The position numbers were made by a program, and so were the translations under genes. From contig NZ_KI519426.1 of assembly GCF_000482465.1 (NCBI RefSeq), positions 251,662 to 315,661 of the forward strand: 64,000 nucleotides of DNA, read 5' to 3'. Positions within the stretch are counted from its first letter, which is position 1, and each line of letters begins with the position of its first letter. This DNA comes from Runella limosa DSM 17973 (GTDB lineage: Bacteria > Bacteroidota > Bacteroidia > Cytophagales > Spirosomataceae). The notes beneath the pieces were generated by a model. It was not told where the DNA came from. It did no database searches and worked only from the letters and a program-made list of their open reading frames with translations. Positions 26,944 through 37,198 of the stretch are shown one piece after another.

Positions 26944-29217
26944 ATGGCGTTATTCGATTTAGATATGATGCAGGGCCTCTACGCAAAACTCGGTGAACGA
27001 GTGGAGGCGGCTCGTAACGTAGTAGGACGTCCTTTGACCTACACAGAGAAAATTTTGTACGCTCACCTTACCCAAGGTGATGCCACTACTGTTTATGAGC
27101 GCGGCAAATCATACGTTGACTTCGGACCCGACCGTGTAGCTATGCAAGATGCCACTGCTCAGATGGCTTTGTTGCAATTTATGCAGGCTGGCCGTCCGAA
27201 AGTAGCAGTTCCTTCTACTGTACACTGTGACCACTTAATTACTGCCCAAGTTGGGTCTTCGGAAGACTTAGGCAAAGCAGTAGTTGAAAACCAAGAAGTG
27301 TATGATTTCTTATCGTCGGTTTCTAATAAATACGGCATCGGTTTCTGGAAAGCAGGCGCGGGTATCATTCACCAAGTAGTGATTGAAAACTACGCTTTCC
27401 CAGGCGGTATGATGATTGGTACCGACTCACACACCGTAAACGCGGGTGGTTTGGGTATGATTGCTATCGGGGTAGGTGGTGCTGATGCGTGCGACGTAAT
27501 GGCGGGCCTTCCTTGGGAGCTTAAATTCCCAAAACTAATCGGGGTAAAATTGACAGGTAAACTCAATGGCTGGACTTCTCCAAAAGACGTTATCTTGAAA
27601 GTAGCTGGTATCCTTACCGTAAAAGGTGGAACGGGTGCTATCGTAGAATACTTCGGCGAAGGAGCAACTTCTATGTCATGTACGGGTAAAGGTACTATCT
27701 GTAACATGGGTGCTGAAATCGGAGCAACGACTTCGACCTTTGCTTACGACGAGTCGATGGAGCGCTATTTGCGCGCTACAGGCCGTGACGCCGTTGCTGA
27801 CCTTGCTAACTCGGTAAAAGAACACCTTACGGCGGATGCAGGCGTTTATGATGAACCAGAGAAATACTTCGATCAAGTAATCGAAATCAATCTTTCGGAC
27901 CTTGAGCCACACTTGAACGGGCCTTTCACACCAGATTTGGCTACGCCAATTTCTAAGATGAAAGAAGCCGCTGCGGCCAACGGCTGGCCAACCAAAGTTG
28001 AGGTAGGTTTGATTGGTTCTTGTACCAACTCGTCGTACGAAGACATCGCTCGTGCGGCTTCATTGGCAAAACAAGTGGCCTCTAAAAACCTTAAAACCAA
28101 GGCTGAATTTACCATTACACCAGGTTCAGAGCAAGTTCGCTACACGATTGAGCGCGATGGTTTCCTCGAAACATTCGACGAAATTGGCGCGAAAGTGTTT
28201 GCTAACGCTTGCGGACCTTGTATCGGTATGTGGGCACGTGTAGGCGCTGAAAAGCAAGAGCGTAACACCATCGTTCACTCATTCAACCGTAACTTCGCCA
28301 AGCGTGCCGATGGTAACCCTAACACGTTGGCATTTGTAGCTTCTCCAGAATTGGTGACTGCTTTGGCCATTGCGGGTGACTTGACTTTCAACCCATTGAC
28401 GGATACACTTATCAACGAAAATGGCGAACAAGTAACTTTAGACGCGCCAACGGGTGACGAATTGCCACCGCGTGGTTTTGACGTAGAGGATGCAGGATAC
28501 CAAGCACCAGCAGCAGACGGTAGCGGTATTCAAGTTGCAGTTTCGCCAACGTCAAATCGCTTGCAGTTGCTCGATCCATTTGCAGCTTGGGAAGGTACTG
28601 ACCTTAAAGGTTTGAAATTGTTGATCAAAGCCAAAGGCAAGTGTACAACTGACCACATCTCAATGGCAGGCCCATGGTTGAAGTACCGTGGTCACTTGGA
28701 TAACATTTCTAACAACTTGTTGATTGGCGCGGTTAACTTCTTTAATGAGAAGACCGACAACGTAAAAAGTCAAGTAACGGGAGAATACGGGCCAGTTCCT
28801 GCTACCCAGCGTGGGTACAAAGCCGCAGGAGTGGGCACGATTGTGGTTGGAGATGAAAACTACGGTGAAGGTTCATCACGCGAGCACGCGGCGATGGAGC
28901 CACGCCACTTGGGCGTTCGTGCGGTATTGGTAAAATCGTTTGCCCGTATCCACGAAACGAACTTGAAGAAACAAGGTATGTTGGCCTTGACGTTTGCGGA
29001 TAAAGCAGATTATGACAAAATCAAAGAAGACGATTCAATCGACATCGTTGGATTGACAGAATTTGCCCCAGGAAAGTCACTTACGTTGGTGCTCAATCAT
29101 GCTGATGGTTCAACAGATGAAATTACGGTAAACCATACCTATAACGAACAACAAATTGAGTGGTTCAAAGCAGGTGCGGCTCTTAATATCATTCGTGCGC
29201 AAGTAGCAGGAAATTAA
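26944..29217 (+). CDS. acn: Aconitate hydratase
   Basis: 757 residues, the length of the mitochondrial-type aconitase used by many Bacteroidota. It isomerises citrate to isocitrate in the tricarboxylic acid cycle. The three Cys ligands of the [4Fe-4S] cluster are C360 ([10 protein letters not shown]), C423 and C426 ([10 protein letters not shown]). The swivel domain has [15 protein letters not shown] and the substrate motif [10 protein letters not shown]. The ATG at 26944 is preceded by a long AT-rich leader, and two hairpins follow the stop. Confidence 0.95.
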   Translation: MALFDLDMMQGLYAKLGERVEAARNVVGRPLTYTEKILYAHLTQGDATTVYERGKSYVDFGPDRVAMQDATAQMALLQFMQAGRPKVAVPSTVHCDHLITAQVGSSEDLGKAVVENQEVYDFLSSVSNKYGIGFWKAGAGIIHQVVIENYAFPGGMMIGTDSHTVNAGGLGMIAIGVGGADACDVMAGLPWELKFPKLIGVKLTGKLNGWTSPKDVILKVAGILTVKGGTGAIVEYFGEGATSMSCTGKGTICNMGAEIGATTSTFAYDESMERYLRATGRDAVADLANSVKEHLTADAGVYDEPEKYFDQVIEINLSDLEPHLNGPFTPDLATPISKMKEAAAANGWPTKVEVGLIGSCTNSSYEDIARAASLAKQVASKNLKTKAEFTITPGSEQVRYTIERDGFLETFDEIGAKVFANACGPCIGMWARVGAEKQERNTIVHSFNRNFAKRADGNPNTLAFVASPELVTALAIAGDLTFNPLTDTLINENGEQVTLDAPTGDELPPRGFDVEDAGYQAPAADGSGIQVAVSPTSNRLQLLDPFAAWEGTDLKGLKLLIKAKGKCTTDHISMAGPWLKYRGHLDNISNNLLIGAVNFFNEKTDNVKSQVTGEYGPVPATQRGYKAAGVGTIVVGDENYGEGSSREHAAMEPRHLGVRAVLVKSFARIHETNLKKQGMLALTFADKADYDKIKEDDSIDIVGLTEFAPGKSLTLVLNHADGSTDEITVNHTYNEQQIEWFKAGAALNIIRAQVAGN

Positions 29218-29225
29218 TATTATTT

Positions 29226-29276
29226 AGACTTCCCAAGTTTGACAATTTCGTTATTGGCAACTTGGGGAGTCTTTTT
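29226..29276 (+). terminator. Terminator of aconitase (CTTCCCAAGTTT family)
   Basis: Arms AGACTTCCCAAGTT (29226-29239) and AACTTGGGGAGTCT (29259-29272) pair with one G-T wobble, then T-rich sequence. It is the first of two such hairpins in tandem here. Confidence 0.8.
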
Positions 29277-29283
29277 CTTTTAC

Positions 29284-29336
29284 AGACCTTCCAAGTTTAG
29301 TGATTGTGTTTACATTCAAACTTGGAAGGTCTTTTA
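29284..29336. terminator. Second hairpin after aconitase (CTTCCAAGTTT type)
   Basis: A 15-bp perfect stem (AGACCTTCCAAGTTT and its complement) with a 19-base loop, followed by a T run. Its right arm overlaps the start of a 27-bp direct repeat (29326-29352). Confidence 0.7.
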
Positions 29337-29352
29337 ACGCCCAGAAACCCTT
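29326..29352. repeat. 27-bp direct repeat, left copy
   Basis: Identical to 29695-29721. The right copy contains the last codons of the alpha/beta hydrolase gene (residues RVSGR and the stop, on the minus strand). The left copy is therefore a displaced piece of that gene's 3' end. Confidence 0.85.
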
Positions 29353-29374
29353 GTCATTACACTCATTTGTAGCC

Positions 29375-29668
29375 ATGTTACTACTCGAACAAAATATCAT
29401 GCGAAAAGAGTACGATGAAGTTTCAAACGACATTTATGCGGCACTTTTTACTTCTACTCAGTTAATAGACGAGTACTCTGAGCTATTGAAACAGGCGCTT
29501 CTCAAACAGGTATTTACTACCAAGGAGCAGAAAGCACACATTATTCAGTTTTTGGCCAAACTCAAAACCCAACGGGAATTAGTAGAAATCTCACAGAGTT
29601 CTACCTTACTCCAACAAACCCACCAAGCCGCAGAATCGTTTGCTCGGAAAATGGTGAAAAATTCTTAA
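29375..29668 (+). CDS. Hypothetical helical protein within direct repeats
   Basis: 97 residues from the ATG at 29375; a GTG further upstream (29300) lies inside a terminator hairpin and is rejected. The sequence is hydrophilic and almost wholly alpha-helical (Gln/Leu/Lys-rich heptads), with no Cys, no signal peptide and no recognised domain. It lies between two copies of a 27-bp direct repeat. It could be a real small gene or chance coding; the even amino-acid composition favours a real one. Confidence 0.45.
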   Translation: MLLLEQNIMRKEYDEVSNDIYAALFTSTQLIDEYSELLKQALLKQVFTTKEQKAHIIQFLAKLKTQRELVEISQSSTLLQQTHQAAESFARKMVKNS

Positions 29669-29694
29669 ATTCAGACATTGAATAAGAATGGGAA

Positions 29695-29721
29695 AAGGTC
29701 TTTTAACGCCCAGAAACCCTT
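29695..29721. repeat. 27-bp direct repeat, right copy
   Basis: Identical to 29326-29352. Here it covers the 3' end of the alpha/beta hydrolase gene, so this is probably the original copy. Confidence 0.85.
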
Positions 29722-30755
29722 TTCAAAAACGTTGTAATATCCTCTAAAAACTCTTTCGGCTTCTCATAGTGGACATTGTGTCCCGTATTTGGATAAATTT
29801 TGTGTGTGATTAACTTTGAGTGTTGCTGTTGTAAGGCGGCGTTGTCTTTCTCGAAGGGAAAAAGGTCGTTGGGGGAGGTTGGGTCGATGATGAGGAGAGG
29901 GACGTGCAGGCTTCGATAAATAATTTTCGGTTCAATCATCGCCATTGATTGACCAAACAAAGAAGCTTTGGTAGGGCGCAAAATGGTTTCTTTGAACTCA
30001 ACCTCGTTGCGCATGTGAAATAGCTTCTCGACACCCGCTCCAATCGTCCATTTACCGCCTGAATCCTTTCCTAGCCAGGCCAACAGTTCAAACTGAGTGC
30101 CCGATGACGAATAATCGTAGTAAGCTTTGTATGCCTCAAATTCTGTGTCAAAAGTAGCAGAAGAGAATCTATTTGTGAATATACTTTTTACTTGGGCATC
30201 CAACGTACTATCAGGTAGTTGGTGGTAGTGGGTATTGGTAGCTACCGACCCGCCGTCTTCGAGTACCAATCCTAACACATTTTCGGGATAAGCATCATAA
30301 AATGCCGAGGCAATAAATCCTCCCCTCGACCAGCCACCAATGACTGCTTTAGACAGTTTTTTGACCGACATCAAGGTTTTAATATCGTCGGCGACGTGGT
30401 ACAACGAGACGTCATGGGTAGGAATGGGCGTTTGGCCGTGACCGTAATAATCAATCGCAATGACGTAATACCCTTTTTGAACCAATTCTTTTGCGAGGTC
30501 AGCAAATTCGTAGGCGTTGGTGAAGCTACCATGCACCCAAATGAAGGGAGTATGGCGAGGATTTCCCCATTCTAGGTAGTGCATTTTTACGTTTTTGGTT
30601 TGTACAAATCCGCCGTGTTTTTTCTCAAATTGTGTAAATTCCACCCGAGCACTATCGTACTTGGCTTTGATATTAACTGGCTGAGAAGGGCTGCCTTGCG
30701 ACCACAGTAGGAGGGATGAAGTACCAAAAAACAAAAGGAGCAATAATAGTCGCAT
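29703..30755 (-). CDS. Exported alpha/beta hydrolase
   Basis: 350 residues. Signal peptide about 1-20. The alpha/beta hydrolase fold shows WVHGSFTNAYEFADL, the nucleophile elbow GGWSRGG (Ser in the middle), a LVLEDGG segment and the catalytic His in GHNVHYEKPKEFLEDI near the C-terminus. The substrate is not evident; esterases and lipases of this kind are common. The last codons overlap the 27-bp direct repeat. Confidence 0.8.
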   Translation of the reverse strand: MRLLLLLLFFGTSSLLLWSQGSPSQPVNIKAKYDSARVEFTQFEKKHGGFVQTKNVKMHYLEWGNPRHTPFIWVHGSFTNAYEFADLAKELVQKGYYVIAIDYYGHGQTPIPTHDVSLYHVADDIKTLMSVKKLSKAVIGGWSRGGFIASAFYDAYPENVLGLVLEDGGSVATNTHYHQLPDSTLDAQVKSIFTNRFSSATFDTEFEAYKAYYDYSSSGTQFELLAWLGKDSGGKWTIGAGVEKLFHMRNEVEFKETILRPTKASLFGQSMAMIEPKIIYRSLHVPLLIIDPTSPNDLFPFEKDNAALQQQHSKLITHKIYPNTGHNVHYEKPKEFLEDITTFLKRVSGR

Positions 30756-30959
30756 GGTGTGAAAAAGCTGACAAGAGATTATAATACCTTGATAGTGACA
30801 TTAGGGATAGGTACTCATCTCGCTATGATTCTTTCTATTCCGTATTTTGATTTTCGGCGGCCATCTTATTTGGAAGATTATTAAGATAGTAAATATTGGG
30901 AATAAATTGACAACAGCAAGGGTAACTTGGCCGTACGTAAGCAAATTTTGGGCAAGAAA

Positions 30960-30990
30960 AAGCCCTCAAATTAGCGAAATTTGAGGGCTT
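30960..30990 (-). terminator. Terminator of tRNA-Arg
   Basis: A 13-bp perfect stem (AAGCCCTCAAATT / AATTTGAGGGCTT) with a five-base loop. On the minus strand it is followed by a T run, just beyond the tRNA 3' end. Confidence 0.8.
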
Positions 30991-30994
30991 TTAG

Positions 30995-31068
30995 TGGTCA
31001 CGTAGGGATTCGAACCCCAAACCTTCTGATCCGTAGTCAGATGCTCTATCCAATTGAGCTACGCAACC
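30995..31068 (-). tRNA. tRNA-Arg (anticodon ACG)
   Basis: On the minus strand a 74-nt cloverleaf can be drawn. The acceptor stem is GGTTGCG/CGTGACC (two wobbles), the D arm GCTC...GAGC, and the anticodon stem TCTGA/TCAGA around loop CTACGGA, giving anticodon ACG. The T arm contains TTCGAAT. The CCA end is not encoded. The ACG anticodon is normally edited to ICG and reads CGU/CGC/CGA. Confidence 0.93.
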
Positions 31069-31243
31069 GTGTTGTTTTTTTTACTTATCTCCCGTTGTTT
31101 GGGAATGCAAAGGTAGGGGTATTTCACCCCTTTGTCAAGCCTTTTTTTGATTTTTTTTGAAAATATTTTTTGTCAAACCTGCGTTTTTGAGCTAAACACG
31201 CTGCTTTTCAGAAAGATAAGTGTTGAAAAAAAATAAAAAATAT

Positions 31244-33406
31244 TTACTTTTTTTCAACAAAGCCTTCGCCCGCTGCCGCCATTGCTCGTAATTTGGGGGT
31301 GGGGCGGAAGCGCTCCCCGTAAGTTTCGGCAAGACGATCGCATTCGGATACGAAGGTGGAAATACCCACGTAGTCAACAAAAGACAGTGTGCCGCCCGCG
31401 TACGGAGGGAAACCCCAGCCGAGAATCGATCCCAAATCGGCGTCAAGGCGCGTTCGTATCACACCTTCTTCAAAACACCGCACCGTTTCTATCGCCTGAC
31501 GGTACAACAAACGGGTTTTTACTTCTTCCAATGTAGGCTGTTGGGCATTGGCGGGGAATAATTCCGCCAAACCTTCCCATAGGTGTTTTTGACCGCCTTC
31601 GGGGTATTCGTAGAACCCTGCTTTGGCTTTTTTACCTAAGCGCCCCATTTCAGTAAATTGTTTCCCAATTTGGTAGCTAGTATCAGTTTCGGCCAGTACC
31701 CCGTCTTTTACGGCTTGTCCTGCGATTTTATATACCAAATCAAGTGCCACTTCGTCTGAGACTGCCAACGGCCCAACGGGCATTCCTGCCAGTTTGCCTG
31801 CATTTTCAATCAAAACAGGGTTTACGCCATCTTTGAGGAGTTCCATTCCTTCGGAAGTGTAAGTGCCAAAACAGCGCGACGTATAAAAGCCCCGCGAGTC
31901 GTTGACAACAATCGGCGTTTTTTTGATTTTACGGGTATAATCTATTGCTACCGCTAGGGCGTAGTCAGAAGTCTCTTTGCCAATAATCAATTCCACCAAC
32001 ATCATTTTATCGACGGGAGAAAAGAAGTGTATGCCAATAAAATTTGAAGGATTCGCCGAGGCTTTGGCAAGGCCCGTGATGGGCAAGGTGGATGTATTGG
32101 AGGCAAATACGCCGTTTTCTGCTAATTGAGGTTCGGCTTCTTGGGTAACGGTGGCTTTTAGCTCGCGGTTTTCAAAGACGGCTTCGATGATTAATTCACT
32201 ACCCGCCAAGTCATCGGCGTTGGCTGTCGGTTTGATTAAGTCTAATACGCCTTCGGCTTTCAATGCGTCGAATTTGCCGCGTTCTACCGCTTTTTTTAAC
32301 AAGCCACGCGCGTAGTCCTTGCCTTTTTCAGCCGCTTCTTGGCTGACATCTTTTAAAATGACTTCGATGCCCGCTAGCGCACTTACGTAGGCGATGCCCG
32401 CACCCATCATACCCGCCCCCAAAACACCCAATTTTTTCACGTCGGTTTTGGGAATGTCTTTGGGGCGACTTGCACCTTTATTGGCTTCATTTAAACCCAA
32501 GAACATGGTGCGAATCAGGTTGCCCGCTTCTTTGGAAGTGGCCACTTTGACAAAATGACGGGCTTCTATGGCAATACCTCGGTCGATGTTGACCAACAGT
32601 CCTTCGTAAACACACGACATGATGTGCTGCGTCGAAGGATAATTACCTTTCGACTTGTCCATCATCATCGCCGTACCCACTGTGAAAGTTTGCATTCCGA
32701 CGGGGCTTAAAACCGCGCCATTAGGCACTTTATAGTTGTCTTTGGCCTGAATTTTACCCGTTTTTTTATTGATTTCGTCCCAAGGTTTGAGTGGCTTGGG
32801 ATTGGCTGCAATCCACGAAAACGCCTTTTCGAGCATCTCTTCGCGGGTTTCGGCTACGGCATCGACAATTCCCATTCCTAAGCCATCTTTGGGGGAGAGT
32901 TCTTTTCCTTCCAAAATCAACGGTAAAGCGGCCTGCATTCCAATCATGCGCGGCAATCGTTGCGTACCACCCGCACCAGGGAGTAGCCCAACCTTTACTT
33001 CGGGAAGCCCTAGTTTGGATTTGGGATTATTGAGGGCGACTCGGTAATGGCAGGCTAGGCAGATTTCCAAGCCACCGCCAAGTGCTGTGCCATTGATGGC
33101 AGCGACGACGGGTTTTCCGTTGGTTTCGATGCGCCGAAAAAGTTCGTTAAGTCCTGCGGAGATTTTGAGCATTTCGGCAGGGTCGCCTCCTTGGTTGCGC
33201 AAAATCATTTTTAGGTCAGCTCCTGCCACAAACTCGGGCTTGGAGGATGTAATGACGATTCCTTTTACGTCAGCATCAGAGAAGGCTTTTTCTAGGGCTT
33301 CTCCGAAAGCAGGGACAGAGTCGTCGTTGAGGACGTTCATGGGTGAGCTTGTCATGTTCCACACAATCATTGCTACCCCGTCTTTTATTGAATAATCAAT
33401 GGCCAT
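31244..33406 (-). CDS. Fatty acid oxidation complex alpha subunit (enoyl-CoA hydratase / 3-hydroxyacyl-CoA dehydrogenase)
   Basis: 720 residues in the FadB/FadJ arrangement. An N-terminal crotonase domain (about 1-190) has FVAGADLKMI and the oxyanion-hole pattern NGTALGGGLE. A Rossmann NAD-binding domain (about 325-510) begins VLGAGMMGAGIAYV. C-terminal hydroxyacyl-CoA dehydrogenase domains follow (about 515-700, GWGFPPYAGG). It carries out two successive steps of beta-oxidation in the cytoplasm. The thiolase partner is not in the window. Confidence 0.9.
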   Translation of the reverse strand: MAIDYSIKDGVAMIVWNMTSSPMNVLNDDSVPAFGEALEKAFSDADVKGIVITSSKPEFVAGADLKMILRNQGGDPAEMLKISAGLNELFRRIETNGKPVVAAINGTALGGGLEICLACHYRVALNNPKSKLGLPEVKVGLLPGAGGTQRLPRMIGMQAALPLILEGKELSPKDGLGMGIVDAVAETREEMLEKAFSWIAANPKPLKPWDEINKKTGKIQAKDNYKVPNGAVLSPVGMQTFTVGTAMMMDKSKGNYPSTQHIMSCVYEGLLVNIDRGIAIEARHFVKVATSKEAGNLIRTMFLGLNEANKGASRPKDIPKTDVKKLGVLGAGMMGAGIAYVSALAGIEVILKDVSQEAAEKGKDYARGLLKKAVERGKFDALKAEGVLDLIKPTANADDLAGSELIIEAVFENRELKATVTQEAEPQLAENGVFASNTSTLPITGLAKASANPSNFIGIHFFSPVDKMMLVELIIGKETSDYALAVAIDYTRKIKKTPIVVNDSRGFYTSRCFGTYTSEGMELLKDGVNPVLIENAGKLAGMPVGPLAVSDEVALDLVYKIAGQAVKDGVLAETDTSYQIGKQFTEMGRLGKKAKAGFYEYPEGGQKHLWEGLAELFPANAQQPTLEEVKTRLLYRQAIETVRCFEEGVIRTRLDADLGSILGWGFPPYAGGTLSFVDYVGISTFVSECDRLAETYGERFRPTPKLRAMAAAGEGFVEKK

Positions 33407-33438
33407 TGGTTGTTGATTGATAAGTGAGTATCTGATTT

Positions 33439-35856
33439 TTACATAAACTTGAAATTGTATGCCAAAGATACAATTGGAGAGGCAAAAATCTGCAGCTGGT
33501 AGGCGGTATAGGCAGTTCCTTGGGTCTTCAAAAATACCGAGTACTGATTTTTACGACCGTAGAGGTTATAAACGGTGAAAATCCAACTGCCAATCCAACG
33601 TTTGTCCTTGAGCGTCGGATTGTTGATTTGCCAAGAAAAATCAAGTCGGTGGTAGTCTTTGATACGGCCTTGGTTACGTTCGGCATAGTAAGGATAGGCT
33701 TTCCCTTGGAAACTCACAAAGCCGTTGGGGATGGTGTAAGGGCGACCTGTACCGTAGGTGAAAGTCAACGAGAGGCTGTGGTATTTGTTCTCACTGAAAT
33801 TGAACGACATGTTCACGTTGTGTGGACGGTCGAAGTTGGCAGGATACCATTTGCCGTCGTTGATTCGTTCGTTAAAGCGAGGGCCTTCGTCCACCAAATT
33901 AAATACCCTTGAGTAAGTGTAATTGACCCAACCCGTCATTTCGCCTTTTTTCTTGGTAAGCATTAATTCTAACCCGTACGATTTACTACGTCCCTGTAAT
34001 ACTTGGGTTTCGATGTAATTTTGCAACAAAAAATCGGCTCCTGGTTTAAAGTCTAGTACGTTTTGGGTGGCGCGGTAATAAGCTTCTACCGAAAACTCGT
34101 AAATGTTGTTTTTGAGGTTTTTGAAATAACCAACTGTCCACAACTGACTCACTTGCGGTCGAATGTGGGCATCACTCATTTTCCAACGCGAAGTGGGAAG
34201 GGGAGTGGTGGTATTGGAAACTACTTGTAAATACTGACGCATGAGGTTGTACCCTAACTTTACCGACGACAGCTCGTCGATGGTATAACGCAGCCCCACT
34301 CGTGGCTCAAAACCTCCGTAGGTTTGGAGGGGTTTGCCGCTTCCGTAAAAAGTGGAGTCGATGATGCTGGCTTCGGATTTAGGGCTACCGTCGGCGTACG
34401 AACGCACAGCGGCGGGGCCTAAAGCCATAAAATACGAATAACGCAGTCCTACCGAAACAGTTGTTTTGGGGTTTATTGAGATTTCATCTTCCGCGTGTAA
34501 TGCCAATTCTAGCCCATATTCGTTGGGGACGCGCAGCGGGTTCACGCGGTCGTTGGCGCCAGGATTTAGTGTGCCAGGCTGTAACTGATAATGGGTCATG
34601 TTTGCCCCAAATTCTATTTTATGGGCTTTGTTTGGGGTATAGTTAAAATTGGTTTTGGCCTGTCGCTGAAGGATTTCGGAGCCAATCGTTACTTTATTGT
34701 CGCTGTTGAGTTCGGGCAAAAGGATGGTGGGTCGATATTGGCTAAAAACGGCGGTGGTTTGCACGTTGAGTCGGTCGTTGAAAGCATGAAACCAACGGGC
34801 GGTGAAATTAAGGGTGTTGTAATCGTATTGGGTAGAAACAGAGTTGATGTTGTTTATTCCGCCCAATAGGTCGGTTTGGAAGAAGTCGGTGCTGTAATAA
34901 TTGGACAGTGAAAACGTGTTTTTATCATTGATTCTCCAGAACAATTTAGCGGCGGCATCCCCAAAACTTGCCCGAATGTTTTTTAATTTTTGAGGACCCC
35001 ACTGAAATGCGAAATCATTGAATGCCCCGCGCCCTGTTATCAACAAACCTACTTTTTCTTTGACCAACGGGATTTCGGCGGTCAATCGGTTCGCGACGAA
35101 ACTAATGCCGCCTTGGAGTTTAAATTTGTCCAATGATGGATTGGCCATTGAAATATCAAGCACCGCCGCTGCACGTCCACCAAACCGAGCGGGAGAAGTG
35201 CCTTTGTACAATTCCATGCTCGAAACGGCATCGGGCGGAAAAACGGAGAACAAGCCAAACAAGTGGGTGGGGTTAAAAATAGGGGCGTCGTCGAGTAGAA
35301 TAAGGTTTTGATCAACGGCCCCTCCCCTGATATTGACGCCGTTGGAGGCTTCCCCCACCGAAGTGACCCCAGGTAGCATTTGCAAACTTCGTAGGACATC
35401 GACTTCCCCCAAAATGGCGGGGAGGCGCCTGATGGTTTTAATGTTCAACTGTGTCACTCCCAGCAGTGGGCGAGCCACATTTTCGTCCACGGCTTGGGTA
35501 GAAATAACAACTTCTTCAAGCTCTTTTGCCACGTTGAGAAGTTTTACATCTAAGTGAATGTTTTGGTCGAGCCTAAATTTTAGGCGGTGCGGTCGGTATC
35601 CTAATCGGCTGATAACTAAGGTGTAGTCGGCTTCACTAAGCATGATAGTGAAGGTGCCTGTGGAATCGGTATAAAGGCCCGATTTATCAAAATTGATGCG
35701 AATGGCGGCGTTGTTGATAAACTCACCCGTCAGTGAGTCCCGAACGATACCACTCAGTTCAAATGGCCGGGTGGGGGCTTGTTTGACGCGTTGTTGCGCC
35801 CCAGCTATCCCTATTCCAGCTGTTAGCCAGAGAAAAAAAAGTAGCCTTATTTTCAT
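33439..35856 (-). CDS. TonB-dependent receptor with carboxypeptidase-like regulatory domain
   Basis: About 805 residues from the ATG at 35856, which gives a clean signal peptide (MKIRLLFFLWL, ending AGAQ). An ATG 15 bases upstream would overlap the preceding gene. An N-terminal CarboxypepD_reg-like domain (about 35-115) is followed by a plug domain (GEVDVLRSLQMLPGV, then NGVNIRGGAVDQNL) and a 22-stranded barrel. There is no SusD-type partner. The upstream DUF4249 lipoprotein is the usual companion of this receptor class, so a metal or small-ligand uptake role is possible but not proven. Confidence 0.9.
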   Translation of the reverse strand: MKIRLLFFLWLTAGIGIAGAQQRVKQAPTRPFELSGIVRDSLTGEFINNAAIRINFDKSGLYTDSTGTFTIMLSEADYTLVISRLGYRPHRLKFRLDQNIHLDVKLLNVAKELEEVVISTQAVDENVARPLLGVTQLNIKTIRRLPAILGEVDVLRSLQMLPGVTSVGEASNGVNIRGGAVDQNLILLDDAPIFNPTHLFGLFSVFPPDAVSSMELYKGTSPARFGGRAAAVLDISMANPSLDKFKLQGGISFVANRLTAEIPLVKEKVGLLITGRGAFNDFAFQWGPQKLKNIRASFGDAAAKLFWRINDKNTFSLSNYYSTDFFQTDLLGGINNINSVSTQYDYNTLNFTARWFHAFNDRLNVQTTAVFSQYRPTILLPELNSDNKVTIGSEILQRQAKTNFNYTPNKAHKIEFGANMTHYQLQPGTLNPGANDRVNPLRVPNEYGLELALHAEDEISINPKTTVSVGLRYSYFMALGPAAVRSYADGSPKSEASIIDSTFYGSGKPLQTYGGFEPRVGLRYTIDELSSVKLGYNLMRQYLQVVSNTTTPLPTSRWKMSDAHIRPQVSQLWTVGYFKNLKNNIYEFSVEAYYRATQNVLDFKPGADFLLQNYIETQVLQGRSKSYGLELMLTKKKGEMTGWVNYTYSRVFNLVDEGPRFNERINDGKWYPANFDRPHNVNMSFNFSENKYHSLSLTFTYGTGRPYTIPNGFVSFQGKAYPYYAERNQGRIKDYHRLDFSWQINNPTLKDKRWIGSWIFTVYNLYGRKNQYSVFLKTQGTAYTAYQLQIFASPIVSLAYNFKFM

Positions 35857-35858
35857 TT

Positions 35859-37013
35859 TTACAAAAGCCATCCTTCGGGGCGAGTTGGGGTTCGGGTATT
35901 ACTTTTAACACAAGGTGCCAAGGGCGGCCTGGACTCAAACAAAGGAGGCATAGGAGGGGAATCTGGCTCAAGAGAAGGCTCTCGGCCAAGCATAAGGTAC
36001 TTGTAGGCGTTAGAATAAGGGCGTTTGTCAATAAAATGACGGGATTTCGAGACCCCCGCTGTCCCGAAATAGCCAACTACTTCTTCGGTGCTGTCATCTA
36101 TGTTTCTGACGTTGCCGATAATGGCAGAGGGCGGTGTATCGGTCAGATTACCAGTATTCTGGGCTTGGTCTCGCAGGAGTTTGTAATATTCGTAGGCATT
36201 AGGAGAAATGGATAACTGCTGGATTTCGACCAGCGCTGCCCGATTGGCAAATCCACCACCCATAGAATAGAACGGAATTTTGGCAACTTGTTGGGCTTCC
36301 ACCTTACGACCATTGGAATAAATATCCGAAAAGACGGTAATTTCATTACTGTAAAAAATCTCCCAACAAGGTGCATCACATCGATAGTCGTATATCGTCC
36401 GACTGTTACGCTCAGGAGTACATATAAAAGTTTTTGAGTCCAGTTTTCCGCCTTCGCAAGTAGCACATAAGCCTTGCTCTTCGTAGTCTGTCCAGCGCCA
36501 CAAATAGAAGTTGCGCTCATTGGCGGGGTCTTTAAAATCAACGTAAACATCTAACGAAGAAAAAGCAACTCGTTTACCTGTGCGGTCCAGGATGCCGTCA
36601 CGGTTGTATTTATGGTAGATTTTATCAATTTCAGGGGAAGCCCTCAGCTGCTCTTTTTCTGACTCATATACTTTTCCTGTGGGGGTTCGGAAATGTAATT
36701 GGTAGGTTTGACCGACTTGGCCATTAAAAGTAGCTGGGGCCATATACACGCCACTTTCGTATTCGGCTAGTTTTACAACCGAACCATCGCCTACCCTGAC
36801 TTCGACCTCACAATTTCGCAGCGGGACTGAATAATAGGTGGCTTTTTCTGAACGGGCTGTTTTTAAGGTGACAGTCAGACCGTATCCATTGGTTACAAAT
36901 CCATCAACTGTGATGACATCCGAATTGAAATGATAGTTTACCTCATAGACTTCAACGCACGAAACCCACAGCAAACAGAGAATAATAAAGGTGATGGCTC
37001 TTGGTAAAAACAT
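35859..37013 (-). CDS. DUF4249 family lipoprotein
   Basis: 384 residues. A lipobox-like LLWVSCVEV follows a hydrophobic signal (about 5-18), so the mature protein should start at Cys19 and sit in the outer membrane. The N-terminal pattern (SDVITVDGFVTNGYGLTVTL) and the beta-rich body match DUF4249, which occurs next to TonB-dependent receptors in Bacteroidota. Its stop is two bases before the receptor start, so they are cotranscribed. It probably assists ligand capture. Confidence 0.85.
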   Translation of the reverse strand: MFLPRAITFIILCLLWVSCVEVYEVNYHFNSDVITVDGFVTNGYGLTVTLKTARSEKATYYSVPLRNCEVEVRVGDGSVVKLAEYESGVYMAPATFNGQVGQTYQLHFRTPTGKVYESEKEQLRASPEIDKIYHKYNRDGILDRTGKRVAFSSLDVYVDFKDPANERNFYLWRWTDYEEQGLCATCEGGKLDSKTFICTPERNSRTIYDYRCDAPCWEIFYSNEITVFSDIYSNGRKVEAQQVAKIPFYSMGGGFANRAALVEIQQLSISPNAYEYYKLLRDQAQNTGNLTDTPPSAIIGNVRNIDDSTEEVVGYFGTAGVSKSRHFIDKRPYSNAYKYLMLGREPSLEPDSPPMPPLFESRPPLAPCVKSNTRTPTRPEGWLL

Positions 37014-37198
37014 CCCTAAATGTAAGATTTTAAGATGAGTTTTCTGAGTAATATCTTATTCAGTCTTTTTATTTTACTACAATGTGCAGACTAATTACCC
37101 TATTTTATAGATGAATGGAAGAGATTGTTCTTATTTTTTTCGTTGGGAAATAGCGGTTTCATTGCGTAAATTACCCCCAAATTCTAAAACCATTTTCG

